This document shows, one piece after another, positions 1 to 6,392 of a stretch of 6,392 nucleotides of DNA (the first letter of the stretch is position 1; the number at the start of each line of letters is the position of its first letter). The notes beneath the pieces were generated by a model. That model saw only the letters and a list, made by a program, of their open reading frames with translations. It had not been told where the DNA came from and did not search any database. A program made the position numbers and the translations under genes. Source of the stretch: Deltaproteobacteria bacterium (GTDB taxonomy: Bacteria > Myxococcota_A > UBA796); the NCBI GenBank assembly GCA_002707085.1, contig PALY01000060.1:1-6392 (forward strand), written 5' to 3'.

Positions 1-546
1 CACGGTGTGGTTTACACGGAAGCACTTGGTGAGGCGGCCTATATTGGTAGGGCAAGAACCGTCCCGCTACGGAATACTGGGTCTTGCATTTCACCATTTA
101 ATGCCTTCCTCATATTACAGGGCATTGAAACCCTATCACTGCGTATGGAGCGGCACTGCAGCAACGCGCTCACGGTAGCCAATTACCTGGACAACCATGA
201 CAAAGTTACTTCAGTCAGCTTCGCGGGCCTGCCAGATGATCAGTATCACAAGCTGGCACAAAAATACTGCGGTGGCGTACCTGCTTCCTTACTGACATTT
301 GAAGTCAATGGCGGTTTCGATGCAGCCGTTCGCTTTTACGACGCGCTGGGACTATTCAAACGACTGGTGAATATTGGTGATGCAAAATCGTTGGCGTGCC
401 ATCCAGCATCGACAACGCATAGGCAGTTAACTGAGGAAGAACAAGCAAATGCCGGCGTAACTCAGGGTATGGTTCGACTTTGTGTTGGTATCGAGCACGA
501 GGACGACATACTCGCTGACCTAGAGCAGGCGCTTAATCAGGCCTAG
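1..546 (+). CDS. metY: O-acetylhomoserine sulfhydrylase (MetY-type), C-terminal part
   Basis: This is the C-terminal 181 residues of a Cys/Met-metabolism PLP enzyme. The family joins sulfide (or methanethiol) to O-acetylhomoserine, giving homocysteine (or methionine) in the cytoplasm. The reading frame is open from base 1, so the gene starts left of the window; the GTG at 7 is an internal Val codon. Full-length members have about 420-430 residues, so the N-terminal half with the PLP-binding lysine is missing from view. Visible family marks are the segment around SPFNAFLILQGIETLSLRMERH (bases 94-156), NIGDAKSLACHPASTTH (370-420) and R-L-C-V-G-I-E (475-495), which supplies the carboxylate-binding arginine. 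These fit MetY better than cystathionine gamma-synthase or beta-lyase. It ends at TAG 544-546 and converges on arsJ. No defect is seen. The family call is firm; exact substrate preference cannot be read from this half. Confidence 0.9.
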   Translation, partial: HGVVYTEALGEAAYIGRARTVPLRNTGSCISPFNAFLILQGIETLSLRMERHCSNALTVANYLDNHDKVTSVSFAGLPDDQYHKLAQKYCGGVPASLLTFEVNGGFDAAVRFYDALGLFKRLVNIGDAKSLACHPASTTHRQLTEEEQANAGVTQGMVRLCVGIEHEDDILADLEQALNQA

Positions 547-603
547 GGCCTCAGGTGGTACATATTAGATAGAGCGATACTGACATAGATCAAGATTTTT
601 TTG

Positions 604-619
604 ATTGAGCTAGCTCAAT
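604..619. repeat. Perfect 16-nt palindrome between metY and arsJ
   Basis: ATTGAGCTAGCTCAAT is its own reverse complement (8-bp arms, no loop). It starts two bases beyond the arsJ stop codon, in the 75-base gap where metY and arsJ converge. A run of seven T (596-602) lies just left of it. That places the T-run before the hairpin for rightward transcripts, and an A-run after it for leftward ones. Neither is the normal order for an intrinsic terminator. A second, weaker inverted repeat, ATCAA (589-593) and TTGAT (601-605), overlaps its left edge. It could be a 3'-end structure or a protein site; its function is not shown. Confidence 0.5.
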
Positions 620-621
620 TG

Positions 622-1839
622 TTATCCATCTCTGACCTTATCACTGCTTACTGGCAATAAAAGAGAAAATGCAGCAGCAGCAGTAACCAGCGTGGATGAA
701 ACAAACAGACAGGTAGCTAAACCATGGGTCTGGTATATATATCCGGACAGAACGGTGCCAATCAGCCGACCCATGGCATTCGCCATGTAGTAAAAGCCCA
801 CATCCATCGAGACACCATCAGCATCGGCATAATGCACAATAAGGTAGCTGTGTAACGAGGAGTTAACCGCGAACACGACACCAAACAGCAACAAGCCGCC
901 AAGCAATACAACCGGAGTAAAATAAAGGAAAAAACCGATACCGAGTGGAATCCCTGCCAGTAGCAATGCCCAGTGAAACGCGGCCCGACCATCCGGTACA
1001 CCGTGATCCTGTTTGGTTATCGAGGGAGCAAACCCCTGAATAATCCCGTATCCCACAATCCATAGAGCCAGGAATCCCCCAACAGTCCAGTGATCCCAGC
1101 CAAAAACCGAAGCTAGATAGACTGGCAGTGCCACCACAAACCAGACATCCCGCGCGCCGAACAGGCACAACCGTGCTGCTGATAGCGCGTTGATCCTTGC
1201 GCTCTTTGAGAACAGCTCGGTGAAAGCCGGTTTGTTTTTCGCCTTTCCGAAATCCCGCTTTAACGTAAAAATAGCAACGATCCAGATCCCGAGCAGGACC
1301 ACCGCCATGACGGAAATCGCCGTCTTAAAGTCCAGCAATGTGAGCAGCAGGCCCCCGAGAAAAAACCCAGCACCTTTCAGAGCATTCTTCGATCCGGTTA
1401 GAAAAGCCACCCAGCGATAAAGTTGCCCCTGTGCTTCGCCCGGCACCAGCAATTTTACCGCACTCTTGGCACTCATCTTATTAAGATCCTTGGCAATACC
1501 GGATAGCGCTTGTGCCGCCATCACCCAGGCAACACTAAGCAAATAATCAGGTACCAGTAGCATGGCCAGTGCCACCACCTGCAACCCAAGACCAATGTGC
1601 ATGAGCCGGTTAAGCCCAGTATGGGCGCCCAGCCAGCCACCTATAAGGTTAGTTACTACCCCAAATAATTCGTAGAACAGGAACAGCATCGCAATTTCAA
1701 ACGGCGTGTAACCAAGTTCGTGAAAGTGCAGCACGACAAGCATGCGCAAAGCACCATCTGTGAGCGTGAAAGCCCAGTAGTTTCCCGTGACGAGCAGATA
1801 CTGACGCGTATCAGGACTGAGTTCGCCCAGCGAACTCAT
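622..1839 (-). CDS. arsJ: ArsJ organoarsenical exporter (MFS family)
   Basis: This is a 405-residue polytopic membrane protein of the major facilitator superfamily. It matches ArsJ, the inner-membrane exporter of 1-arseno-3-phosphoglycerate. Hydrophobic segments occur along its whole length, about 12 in all (for example near residues 47-70, 83-110, 155-169, 174-193, 232-246, 290-307 and 309-326). Recognisable features are the N-terminal stretch with [18 protein letters not shown] (16-33), the polar loop with [16 protein letters not shown] (114-129) and GSKNALKG (149-156). I chose ATG 1839-1837. The frame stays open a further 20 codons upstream, but those lie inside gapdh and look unlike the family. 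The chosen ATG overlaps the gapdh TGA as ATGA. No clear Shine-Dalgarno sequence precedes it, which suggests translational coupling. The length is normal and no frameshift is seen. The call rests on both sequence and the adjacent gapdh partner. Confidence 0.93.
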   Translation of the reverse strand: MSSLGELSPDTRQYLLVTGNYWAFTLTDGALRMLVVLHFHELGYTPFEIAMLFLFYELFGVVTNLIGGWLGAHTGLNRLMHIGLGLQVVALAMLLVPDYLLSVAWVMAAQALSGIAKDLNKMSAKSAVKLLVPGEAQGQLYRWVAFLTGSKNALKGAGFFLGGLLLTLLDFKTAISVMAVVLLGIWIVAIFTLKRDFGKAKNKPAFTELFSKSARINALSAARLCLFGARDVWFVVALPVYLASVFGWDHWTVGGFLALWIVGYGIIQGFAPSITKQDHGVPDGRAAFHWALLLAGIPLGIGFFLYFTPVVLLGGLLLFGVVFAVNSSLHSYLIVHYADADGVSMDVGFYYMANAMGRLIGTVLSGYIYQTHGLATCLFVSSTLVTAAAAFSLLLPVSSDKVRDG

Positions 1840-2843
1840 TGCATTGCGTCCGGCCCAACCAGATTGACAAGATCTACTACCCGATTCACATATCCCCATT
1901 CATTGTCATACCAGGCATACAATTTAACCTGGGTCTGATTTATCACCAGAGTTGATAGCGCGTCGATAACGCAGGACCGGGGGTCAGTACGATAGTCAAT
2001 GGAGACCAATGGCCGTTCTTCAAATCCCAGAATTCCTTTCAGGTCACCGTTGGACGCGTCACGCAACAGCGCGTTGACTTCTTCAACACTGGTAGCGCGG
2101 GCCATCTCAAAAACACAATCCGTCAACGAAGCATTCGCGAGGGGCACGCGAATGGCATGTCCATTCAGCTTGCCGCGAAGCTCTGGGAAAATATGCGTGA
2201 TAGCCGTAGCGGAGCCGGTAGTCGTAGGGATGAGACTCATACTGCTGGCTCGGGCTCGTCGTAAGTCCTTGTGAGGAGTATCGAGAATCGATTGAGTGTT
2301 AGTGATGTCATGGATAGTAGTCATAGAACCATGACGTATTTCCAGAGCCTCATGAATGACTTTGACCACTGGTGCCAAGCAGTTAGTAGTACACGATGCA
2401 GCGGTGACCAGTTGCTGAGTTCCGTCATATAATTTGTGGTTAACGCCCATAACAAGATCCAGGACACCCGCTTCCTTCACGGGAGCCGTCACCACCACAC
2501 GCTTTACTCCCTGAGCTAGGTAAACCTCAAGTTCCGCTTTGCTTTTGAACTTTCCGGACGCTTCAACGACCAGATCACAGCCTGACCAGTCAGTGTCGCT
2601 GATGGCCTGATTTCGCGTACAGGTGATCCGTCTCGTTCCAACAACAATGGCATCATCCTGGACATAGGCCTCTTGCGTCCAGCGTCCATGCACCGAGTCA
2701 AAATTCAGAAGGTGAGCCAGTGTCTGTGCATCTCCGGCAGGATCATTGATGCGAACAATCTCAACATCACACCGTTCTAGCAGCAACCGCATAGTCAGCC
2801 TACCCATCCGACCGAAACCGTTAATGCCAATACGCAATGTCAT
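1836..2843 (-). CDS. gapdh: ArsJ-associated glyceraldehyde-3-phosphate dehydrogenase
   Basis: This 335-residue GAPDH is the usual length for the family. In ArsJ operons it oxidises glyceraldehyde 3-phosphate with arsenate instead of phosphate, giving 1-arseno-3-phosphoglycerate in the cytoplasm for ArsJ to export. The N-terminal Rossmann fold has G-F-G-R-M-G (9-14), and Asp34 at the end of the second strand favours NAD. The catalytic Cys151 sits in [11 protein letters not shown], and the catalytic His178 in HDITNTQ (178-184). The anion site is TTTGSATA (207-214), and the C-terminal WYDNEWGY (311-318) is intact. All key residues are present, so it should be active. HDITNTQ differs from the HATTATQ of E. 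coli GapA and fits the arsenic-linked clade, as does its coupling to arsJ. The start ATG 2843-2841 has AGGAGT seven bases upstream. It is the first gene of the pair, with no arsR between it and its promoter region. Confidence 0.93.
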   Translation of the reverse strand: MTLRIGINGFGRMGRLTMRLLLERCDVEIVRINDPAGDAQTLAHLLNFDSVHGRWTQEAYVQDDAIVVGTRRITCTRNQAISDTDWSGCDLVVEASGKFKSKAELEVYLAQGVKRVVVTAPVKEAGVLDLVMGVNHKLYDGTQQLVTAASCTTNCLAPVVKVIHEALEIRHGSMTTIHDITNTQSILDTPHKDLRRARASSMSLIPTTTGSATAITHIFPELRGKLNGHAIRVPLANASLTDCVFEMARATSVEEVNALLRDASNGDLKGILGFEERPLVSIDYRTDPRSCVIDALSTLVINQTQVKLYAWYDNEWGYVNRVVDLVNLVGPDAMQ

Positions 2844-2850
2844 CCCAAGT

Positions 2851-2856
2851 ACTCCT
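2851..2856 (-). promoter_or_regulatory. Ribosome binding site of gapdh
   Basis: On the minus strand AGGAGT lies seven bases before the gapdh ATG (2843-2841). It is a strong Shine-Dalgarno sequence at normal spacing and confirms that start. Confidence 0.8.
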
Positions 2857-2871
2857 ATTAATCACGACCGG

Positions 2872-2919
2872 AAATTATAAGACACGCTAAAGGCAGTACC
2901 CAAACCAGCTTTATAATTT
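2872..2919. repeat. 9-bp inverted repeat around the gapdh promoter
   Basis: AAATTATAA (2872-2880) and TTATAATTT (2911-2919) are perfect inverted copies separated by 30 bases. The left arm contains the candidate -10 of gapdh on the minus strand. The right arm contains a TATAAT on the plus strand (2912-2917), but I see no good -35 before it. The centre-to-centre distance is 39 bases, roughly four helical turns. It may be an operator pair or only chance in AT-rich sequence. Confidence 0.35.
2874..2903 (-). promoter_or_regulatory. Candidate sigma-70 promoter of gapdh-arsJ
   Basis: On the minus strand a perfect TATAAT (2879-2874) is preceded, after an 18-base spacer, by TTGGGT (2903-2898), which matches TTGACA at only three of six bases. 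The start site would fall near 2867, giving a leader of about 23 bases that contains the ribosome binding site. The weak -35 could mean activator dependence or a repressed promoter. This is a by-eye match in AT-rich DNA. Confidence 0.4.
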
Positions 2920-2949
2920 GGCGGACCTTTTTTTCTATACCATTTACAG

Positions 2950-2992
2950 ATCTTTACTATTGGATAAGCGTAAAGCCAAGGATATCTTTACT
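2950..2992. repeat. Direct repeat ATCTTTACT with an inverted partial copy
   Basis: ATCTTTACT occurs at 2950-2958 and again at 2984-2992, 34 bases apart. Between them GTAAAG (2970-2975) is an inverted copy of the CTTTAC core, so GTAAAG and CTTTAC (2986-2991) also form a 6-bp inverted repeat with a 10-base spacer. The group lies upstream of the candidate gapdh -35, where regulator sites would be expected. The repeats do not match an ArsR box that I recognise. Confidence 0.35.
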
Positions 2993-3033
2993 CATAAACT
3001 ATAGTATAGATTGCGAGGCGTATGCTGTCCTGA

Positions 3034-3267
3034 GTGTTAGCTATAGATACAAACGTTCTGCTGGCTAATGTCGCACTGGTCGAAGCTCTCTTGAGACTTA
3101 CTGGCAAGCGATACGCCCTCGGCAAACCCGAACTTTGCAGGGTAATTAAGGCGCTGATACTACAAAAGGCAAAACGATCTGCAGAGGTTCGTAGCATGTC
3201 ATTCGAGTACTTTTATAGTTTTAACCAGACTGCAAGAATTTTGTCCGGGTCAAGGTCTCCGCAGTAG
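3034..3267 (+). pseudogene. Possible decayed VapC-type PIN-domain toxin remnant
   Basis: This is a 77-codon frame from GTG to TAG. It opens with (M)LAIDTNVLLA, the typical first strand of VapC-like PIN ribonucleases, in which Asp5 would be the first metal ligand. It then jumps to VALVEALLRLTGKRYALGK and ELCRVIKALI. This resembles the family's middle helices, where a conserved Glu (here perhaps Glu17) precedes a W-x-L-like stretch and a YGL-type loop. Intact members have roughly 120-140 residues with some 30 residues between these parts, so an internal deletion is likely. The later acidic residues (the ADFADALI-like strand) are not recognisable. No clear ribosome binding site precedes it, and no antitoxin gene is visible upstream. 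It could instead be a short unknown protein or a chance frame. The PIN reading is an inference from motif memory. Confidence 0.4.
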
Positions 3268-3341
3268 GGCACTCGAAGTTGTTGTCTAGGCAATGAGGAC
3301 TCCAACACCTAAACCGTCAATAAAAATAACAGAAACCCAAC

Positions 3342-3347
3342 AAGGAG
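3342..3347 (+). promoter_or_regulatory. Ribosome binding site of the sulfatase gene
   Basis: AAGGAG lies six bases before ATG 3354-3356 and sets that start. Another ATG at 3349-3351 is out of frame and too close to the AAGGAG. Confidence 0.8.
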
Positions 3348-3353
3348 CATGAC

Positions 3354-5582
3354 ATGGTGTCACCAGATCGTTTCCGTGGCAGGATAGGAACCACCTACAA
3401 GGATTCGGAACCGGACTGGTTTTCACCCGCAACACCGGCGAACGCCCCCAATGTCCTGGTGATCCTTCTAGATGACACCGGATTTGGCAATCTGGGCTGC
3501 TACGGCTCAACCATTGACACACCTAATATTGACGCGCTCGCGGAGAACGGGCTGCGTTACAACAACTTTCATGTCACACCACTGTGTTCTCCTAGCCGCG
3601 CATCGCTGTTGACCGGCCGTAACCATCATGCCGTCGGTGTCGCGACGATTACCGGTGGAGGTGACGCCGGGTTTCCCAACCAGCGGGGTCGGATAAGCCC
3701 CCATGCGGCAACGCTAGCAGAGATACTAAGTGAAGAGGGCTACGCGACTTTTGCTCTGGGCAAGTGGCATCTCAATCCGGGTCAACATAACTCGGTTGCC
3801 GGGCCGCACGACGAGTGGCCGCTGCAACGCGGGTTTAATCGCTTCTACGGATTCCTACCCGGGGCCACCGACCAGTTCTATCCAGAACTAACCTATGACA
3901 ACCATGCTGTACCTCCTCCCAGCACTCCAGCGGAGGGCTACCATCTTACAGAAGACCTGACGGACCACGCCATTGAGTTTATCAATGATCTCAAGGCTGT
4001 TCGGCCGGAGACGCCTTTTTTTACCTACTTCTCTCCGGGCGCCATGCACAACCCACATCAGGCACCTAAAGCATATATCGAAAAATACCGCGGCTGTTTT
4101 GACGAGGGCTGGGACGTTATGCGTCAACGGTATTATGAACAGCAGTTGGCACTAGGTATCATCCCACCGGGGACCCATCTGCCACCCAGAAATCCTGGTG
4201 TACAACCTTGGGAAACACTCAGTCAGAATGAACGAAATTTCGTCTGCCGGCTGCAGGAGACATGGGCAGGGTTTTTGGAGCATACCGATGCGCAGATCGG
4301 ACGCCTCATTGAGCACCTGCGCACCATCGGCGAACTGGATAACACCGTCGTGATGCTCACTGCCGATAATGGCACAAGCCAGTCAGGCGGGCCTTACGGC
4401 GTTATGAATGCCGGTGTGAGCCCCCAGCGCAACGCGGCCAACGATGGACGAACCGTGGGAGAGAAGAATGGTCGGCCTGCGTCGGAGGAAGACTTCGATG
4501 CGATCCAGGAAAAACTGGATGACATTGGTGGACCGCATAGCTATACCGACATCCCCTGGGGTTGGGCTCAGGTTGGGAACACACCACTGCGCTGGTATAA
4601 GCAGGACACCCATGCCGGGGGGGTGCGAGTGCCCATGATCATTCACTATCCGACAGCTATCGAGGATGCCGGCGGTATCCGGGGCCAGTTTCACTACGTG
4701 ACTGATATCACACCGACCATACTCGAGATACTAGGAGTAAAGCCCCGGGGGCAATACCGCGGATACGATCAGATGCCAATTACCGGAACGAGCCTTGCCT
4801 ATACATTTGACGATGGCGATTGCCCGACCCGGAAACCGATTCAGTATTTTGAAATGATGGGCAACCGTGGTCTCTGGCACGATGGCTGGATGGCAGTGAC
4901 CCGGCACGAATTCGACGACGATTACAGCACTGAAGAATGGGAGTTGCATCATCTCGATGAGGACTTCTCGGAGTCCAATAACCTCGCAGAAGCAGAACCA
5001 GATCGACTGAAAAGAATGATTGAAAAGTGGTGGGTGGAGGCCAGGAGAAATGATGTATTACCCTTGCGTTCTTCTGTGGCGCGACGCACTGAAGTCAGCC
5101 ACGACCCGCTGACCTATCATTTTGTGCCTCCCATGGCCCGCGTTGCTTCAAAACAATCGCCTACACTAGAGCGGGGTAGCTGGTCATTGGCCGCCGACGT
5201 GGACATCGCAGGAGAAGAAACCGAAGGCGTCATCTATGCACAGGGGAAATCCCTAGACGGCGTTACCCTGTTCGTGCAAGGTGGCGTGCTGTGCTTCGTG
5301 TACACCGTAATGGGTAAGGAAACCGTATTTCGTTCCGCAACGAAGCTCCCCAGGGGTCGTATTACCGTAGGAATGACGTTCGAGCGGAATGGTGACGCAG
5401 GGACCGTCACGCTAATCGTGCAGAGCCAGGCAATCGGTTCCGTCGACATTCCGGATGTAACACGAAGGGCGATGCGCGGCGCAGAAGTAGGTCGCAACCG
5501 GCACGCATCTATCACTGACTTATATACTCTACCTTACGCGTTCTCTGGTACTATTCATTTCGTGGATATACATGTGGAATAA
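3354..5582 (+). CDS. Arylsulfatase (sulfatase S1 family), long form
   Basis: This complete 742-residue sulfatase hydrolyses sulfate esters to an alcohol and sulfate; the substrate is unknown. Metal ligands are Asp40-Asp41 (LVILLDD) and Asp338-Asn339 (TADNG). Signature 1 is LCSPSRASLLTGR (77-89), where Cys78 is the residue converted to formylglycine and Arg82 completes C-x-P-x-R. Signature 2 is GYATFALGKWH (129-139) with Lys137 and His139. His232 (GAMHNPH) and Lys416 (LRWYK) complete the usual active site. A linker of about 65 residues follows the DNG motif. After the core, roughly residues 600-742 form a beta-rich, jelly-roll-like tail, seen in long AtsA-type arylsulfatases. The N-terminus has no signal peptide and no membrane segment, so it is probably cytoplasmic. 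It needs a formylglycine-generating enzyme, which is not in this window. It faces away from gapdh and converges on a second sulfatase gene. Confidence 0.92.
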   Translation: MVSPDRFRGRIGTTYKDSEPDWFSPATPANAPNVLVILLDDTGFGNLGCYGSTIDTPNIDALAENGLRYNNFHVTPLCSPSRASLLTGRNHHAVGVATITGGGDAGFPNQRGRISPHAATLAEILSEEGYATFALGKWHLNPGQHNSVAGPHDEWPLQRGFNRFYGFLPGATDQFYPELTYDNHAVPPPSTPAEGYHLTEDLTDHAIEFINDLKAVRPETPFFTYFSPGAMHNPHQAPKAYIEKYRGCFDEGWDVMRQRYYEQQLALGIIPPGTHLPPRNPGVQPWETLSQNERNFVCRLQETWAGFLEHTDAQIGRLIEHLRTIGELDNTVVMLTADNGTSQSGGPYGVMNAGVSPQRNAANDGRTVGEKNGRPASEEDFDAIQEKLDDIGGPHSYTDIPWGWAQVGNTPLRWYKQDTHAGGVRVPMIIHYPTAIEDAGGIRGQFHYVTDITPTILEILGVKPRGQYRGYDQMPITGTSLAYTFDDGDCPTRKPIQYFEMMGNRGLWHDGWMAVTRHEFDDDYSTEEWELHHLDEDFSESNNLAEAEPDRLKRMIEKWWVEARRNDVLPLRSSVARRTEVSHDPLTYHFVPPMARVASKQSPTLERGSWSLAADVDIAGEETEGVIYAQGKSLDGVTLFVQGGVLCFVYTVMGKETVFRSATKLPRGRITVGMTFERNGDAGTVTLIVQSQAIGSVDIPDVTRRAMRGAEVGRNRHASITDLYTLPYAFSGTIHFVDIHVE

Positions 5583-5591
5583 CACCACTAC

Positions 5592-5612
5592 CTGAAAGAT
5601 TAGTCTTTCCAG
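5592..5612. terminator. Bulged hairpin between convergent sulfatase genes
   Basis: CT-GAAAGA (5592-5599) pairs with TCTTTC-C-AG (5604-5612) around a TTAG loop, giving eight base pairs with one bulged C. It fills most of the 33-base gap between the two convergent stop codons, a natural place for a bidirectional terminator. There is no U-run after it on either strand, so intrinsic termination would be weak. Confidence 0.4.
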
Positions 5613-5615
5613 CGC

Positions 5616-6392
5616 TTATTCTACGTTTATGTCAAACACCTTCTCTTCGCTATTCTGACAGCCGATCCGTGACACAATCGTGTGGAGGCGATGCCTGCCA
5701 GCGGGTAAACTAAGGGGCGAGGTGAATACGCGCCAGAAAGATTTCTCACCCTCATGCAGGCTATAGGAAATGCTGCAACCCGGCGTACCGCTAAAAAGCT
5801 GCAGTTTATGCAGCTCAGGTACACTGAAGGAATCCGGTGCCCGTTCCTGTCCGTATGAATCTGCGGTAAATACCAGGCAATTTGCCTCTTTGCACTCAGG
5901 TTTTTCTTCGTCGGGATAGTGCATATGTTTCAGCACTCTTTCTTCGACAAGGCCTAGATCGCCGGTTTCCTTCTGCCAGGCATTAAGTTCCTCGCGCATT
6001 CGCACAAGCACTTCTCTGTGGCCGTCATCCTCGGCAAGATTGTTGACCTCATGAGGGTCGGAATTCGTATCGTAAAGCTCTTCTACCGGCCGCTTGTCTG
6101 CGAACATGACGGACTGTGTCTCATTGAGCGAGCCCTCGAGCCAGCATCGATACCACTCCTGCATGATGGGATGATTATTGCGGAATCGATTCCACACGAG
6201 ATAGGGTTTCTCGGGAAACCCGTTCTTGATGTACTTATAACGTTTGTCGCGCACCGCCCGAACCATTTCGTGGTCCATGTCACTGCGGTCCACCGACGCA
6301 AAGGTGTATTGCCGTTCGGGACTTTCCTGATCACCAAGAAATGCCTGGCCCTGCATATGCGGTGGCACAGTAATGCCACAGGCGCTCAGCAT
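5616..6392 (-). CDS. Second sulfatase, C-terminal part with Fn3-associated-like tail
   Basis: These are the last 258 residues of a sulfatase whose start lies beyond the right edge. The ATG at 6392-6390 is an internal Met, since the segment LSACGITVPPHMQGQAFLG is the usual late-core stretch of sulfatases. Family marks are RAVRDKRYKYIKN (45-57) and EELYDTNSDPHEVNNLAED (104-122), typical of the C-terminal subdomain in iduronate- and heparan-sulfatase-like bacterial enzymes. Residues 200-255 (TPGCSISYSLHEGEK, then PLSLPAGRHRL) resemble the Fn3-associated or chitobiase C-terminal beta domain often attached to surface carbohydrate enzymes. The catalytic N-terminal half, including the formylglycine site and any signal peptide, cannot be seen. 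It converges on the other sulfatase with 33 bases between stops. The two proteins differ in their C-terminal architecture, so they are not a recent duplication. Substrate unknown; a sulfated glycan is a reasonable guess. Confidence 0.85.
   Translation of the reverse strand: MLSACGITVPPHMQGQAFLGDQESPERQYTFASVDRSDMDHEMVRAVRDKRYKYIKNGFPEKPYLVWNRFRNNHPIMQEWYRCWLEGSLNETQSVMFADKRPVEELYDTNSDPHEVNNLAEDDGHREVLVRMREELNAWQKETGDLGLVEERVLKHMHYPDEEKPECKEANCLVFTADSYGQERAPDSFSVPELHKLQLFSGTPGCSISYSLHEGEKSFWRVFTSPLSLPAGRHRLHTIVSRIGCQNSEEKVFDINVE

Larger units (their letters stand above)
2844..3353. other. 510-base region between gapdh and the sulfatase gene
   Basis: This divergent region holds the gapdh ribosome binding site, its candidate promoter and the repeats listed separately. 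It also holds a T7 run (2928-2934) and an 11-nt palindrome CTATAGTATAG (2999-3009). From 3034 to 3267 it carries a small PIN-like frame. From 3268 to 3341 I see no gene, no repeat and no convincing promoter for the sulfatase gene. No arsR and no tRNA is visible on either strand. Confidence 0.6.

Noticed and set aside
589..605. ArsR-like box ATCAA-N7-TTGAT
   Set aside because: The ATCAA-N6-TTGAT type of ArsR site has a six-base spacer; here it is seven. The site sits between two convergent gene ends, not at a promoter.
617..628. AATTGTTATCC resembling half of the lac operator
   Set aside because: It is only a half-site, it overlaps the last codons of arsJ, and there is no matching second half or nearby promoter. 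Chance match.
1840..1899. 20-codon N-terminal extension of arsJ to ATG 1899-1897
   Set aside because: It lies inside the end of gapdh, has a composition unlike an ArsJ N-terminus, and the ATG at 1839 gives the family-typical start with a classic ATGA overlap.
2912..2917. Plus-strand TATAAT as a promoter for the PIN-like frame or the sulfatase gene
   Set aside because: No acceptable -35 at 16-18 bases upstream, and it is about 440 bases from the sulfatase start. AT-rich context makes such hexamers common.
4383..4694. Minus-strand open frame of 103 codons inside the sulfatase gene
   Set aside because: It is antisense to conserved sulfatase sequence, has no ribosome binding site that I can see and no recognisable family; a shadow frame.
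5616..6392. Treating the second sulfatase as a complete 258-residue gene starting at 6392
   Set aside because: The sequence at the ATG is internal sulfatase core and lacks the whole catalytic half; the window edge simply falls on a Met codon.

Overview
The window looks like a stretch of bacterial accessory chromosome of intermediate GC. It probably comes from a proteobacterium, possibly marine, but no rRNA or marker gene is present to fix the taxon. That guess rests on family content (an arsJ-gapdh pair and sulfatases) and is weak. There is no tRNA, rRNA, CRISPR array or recognisable insertion sequence.

Layout: (1) 1-546 (+) is the C-terminal part of a MetY-type O-acetylhomoserine sulfhydrylase, cut by the left edge. 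(2) 547-621 is a short convergent gap holding a perfect 16-nt palindrome. (3) 622-2843 (-) is a compact two-gene operon, gapdh then arsJ, joined by an ATGA stop/start overlap. (4) 2844-3353 is a 510-base, partly AT-rich divergent region. It holds the likely gapdh promoter, inverted and direct repeats, and a small reading frame (3034-3267) that looks like a decayed VapC-type PIN toxin. (5) 3354-5582 (+) is a complete 742-residue arylsulfatase with an intact formylglycine motif and a C-terminal beta-rich extension. (6) 5583-5615 is a convergent gap with a bulged hairpin. (7) 5616-6392 (-) is the C-terminal part of a second, unrelated-looking sulfatase, cut by the right edge.

How the genes work together: gapdh and arsJ form the known arsenate-resistance route. 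The dehydrogenase uses arsenate in place of phosphate to make 1-arseno-3-phosphoglycerate, and ArsJ exports it. The product then breaks down outside to arsenate. No arsR, arsC, acr3 or arsB lies inside the window. The flanking genes are all concerned with sulfur: MetY assimilates sulfide into homocysteine, and the sulfatases release sulfate from organic esters. I see no direct biochemical link between the arsenic and sulfur genes; the cluster may be an accessory island of separately acquired modules. The most unusual elements are the PIN-like remnant and the repeat-rich control region in front of gapdh. I did not find a convincing wholly new system.
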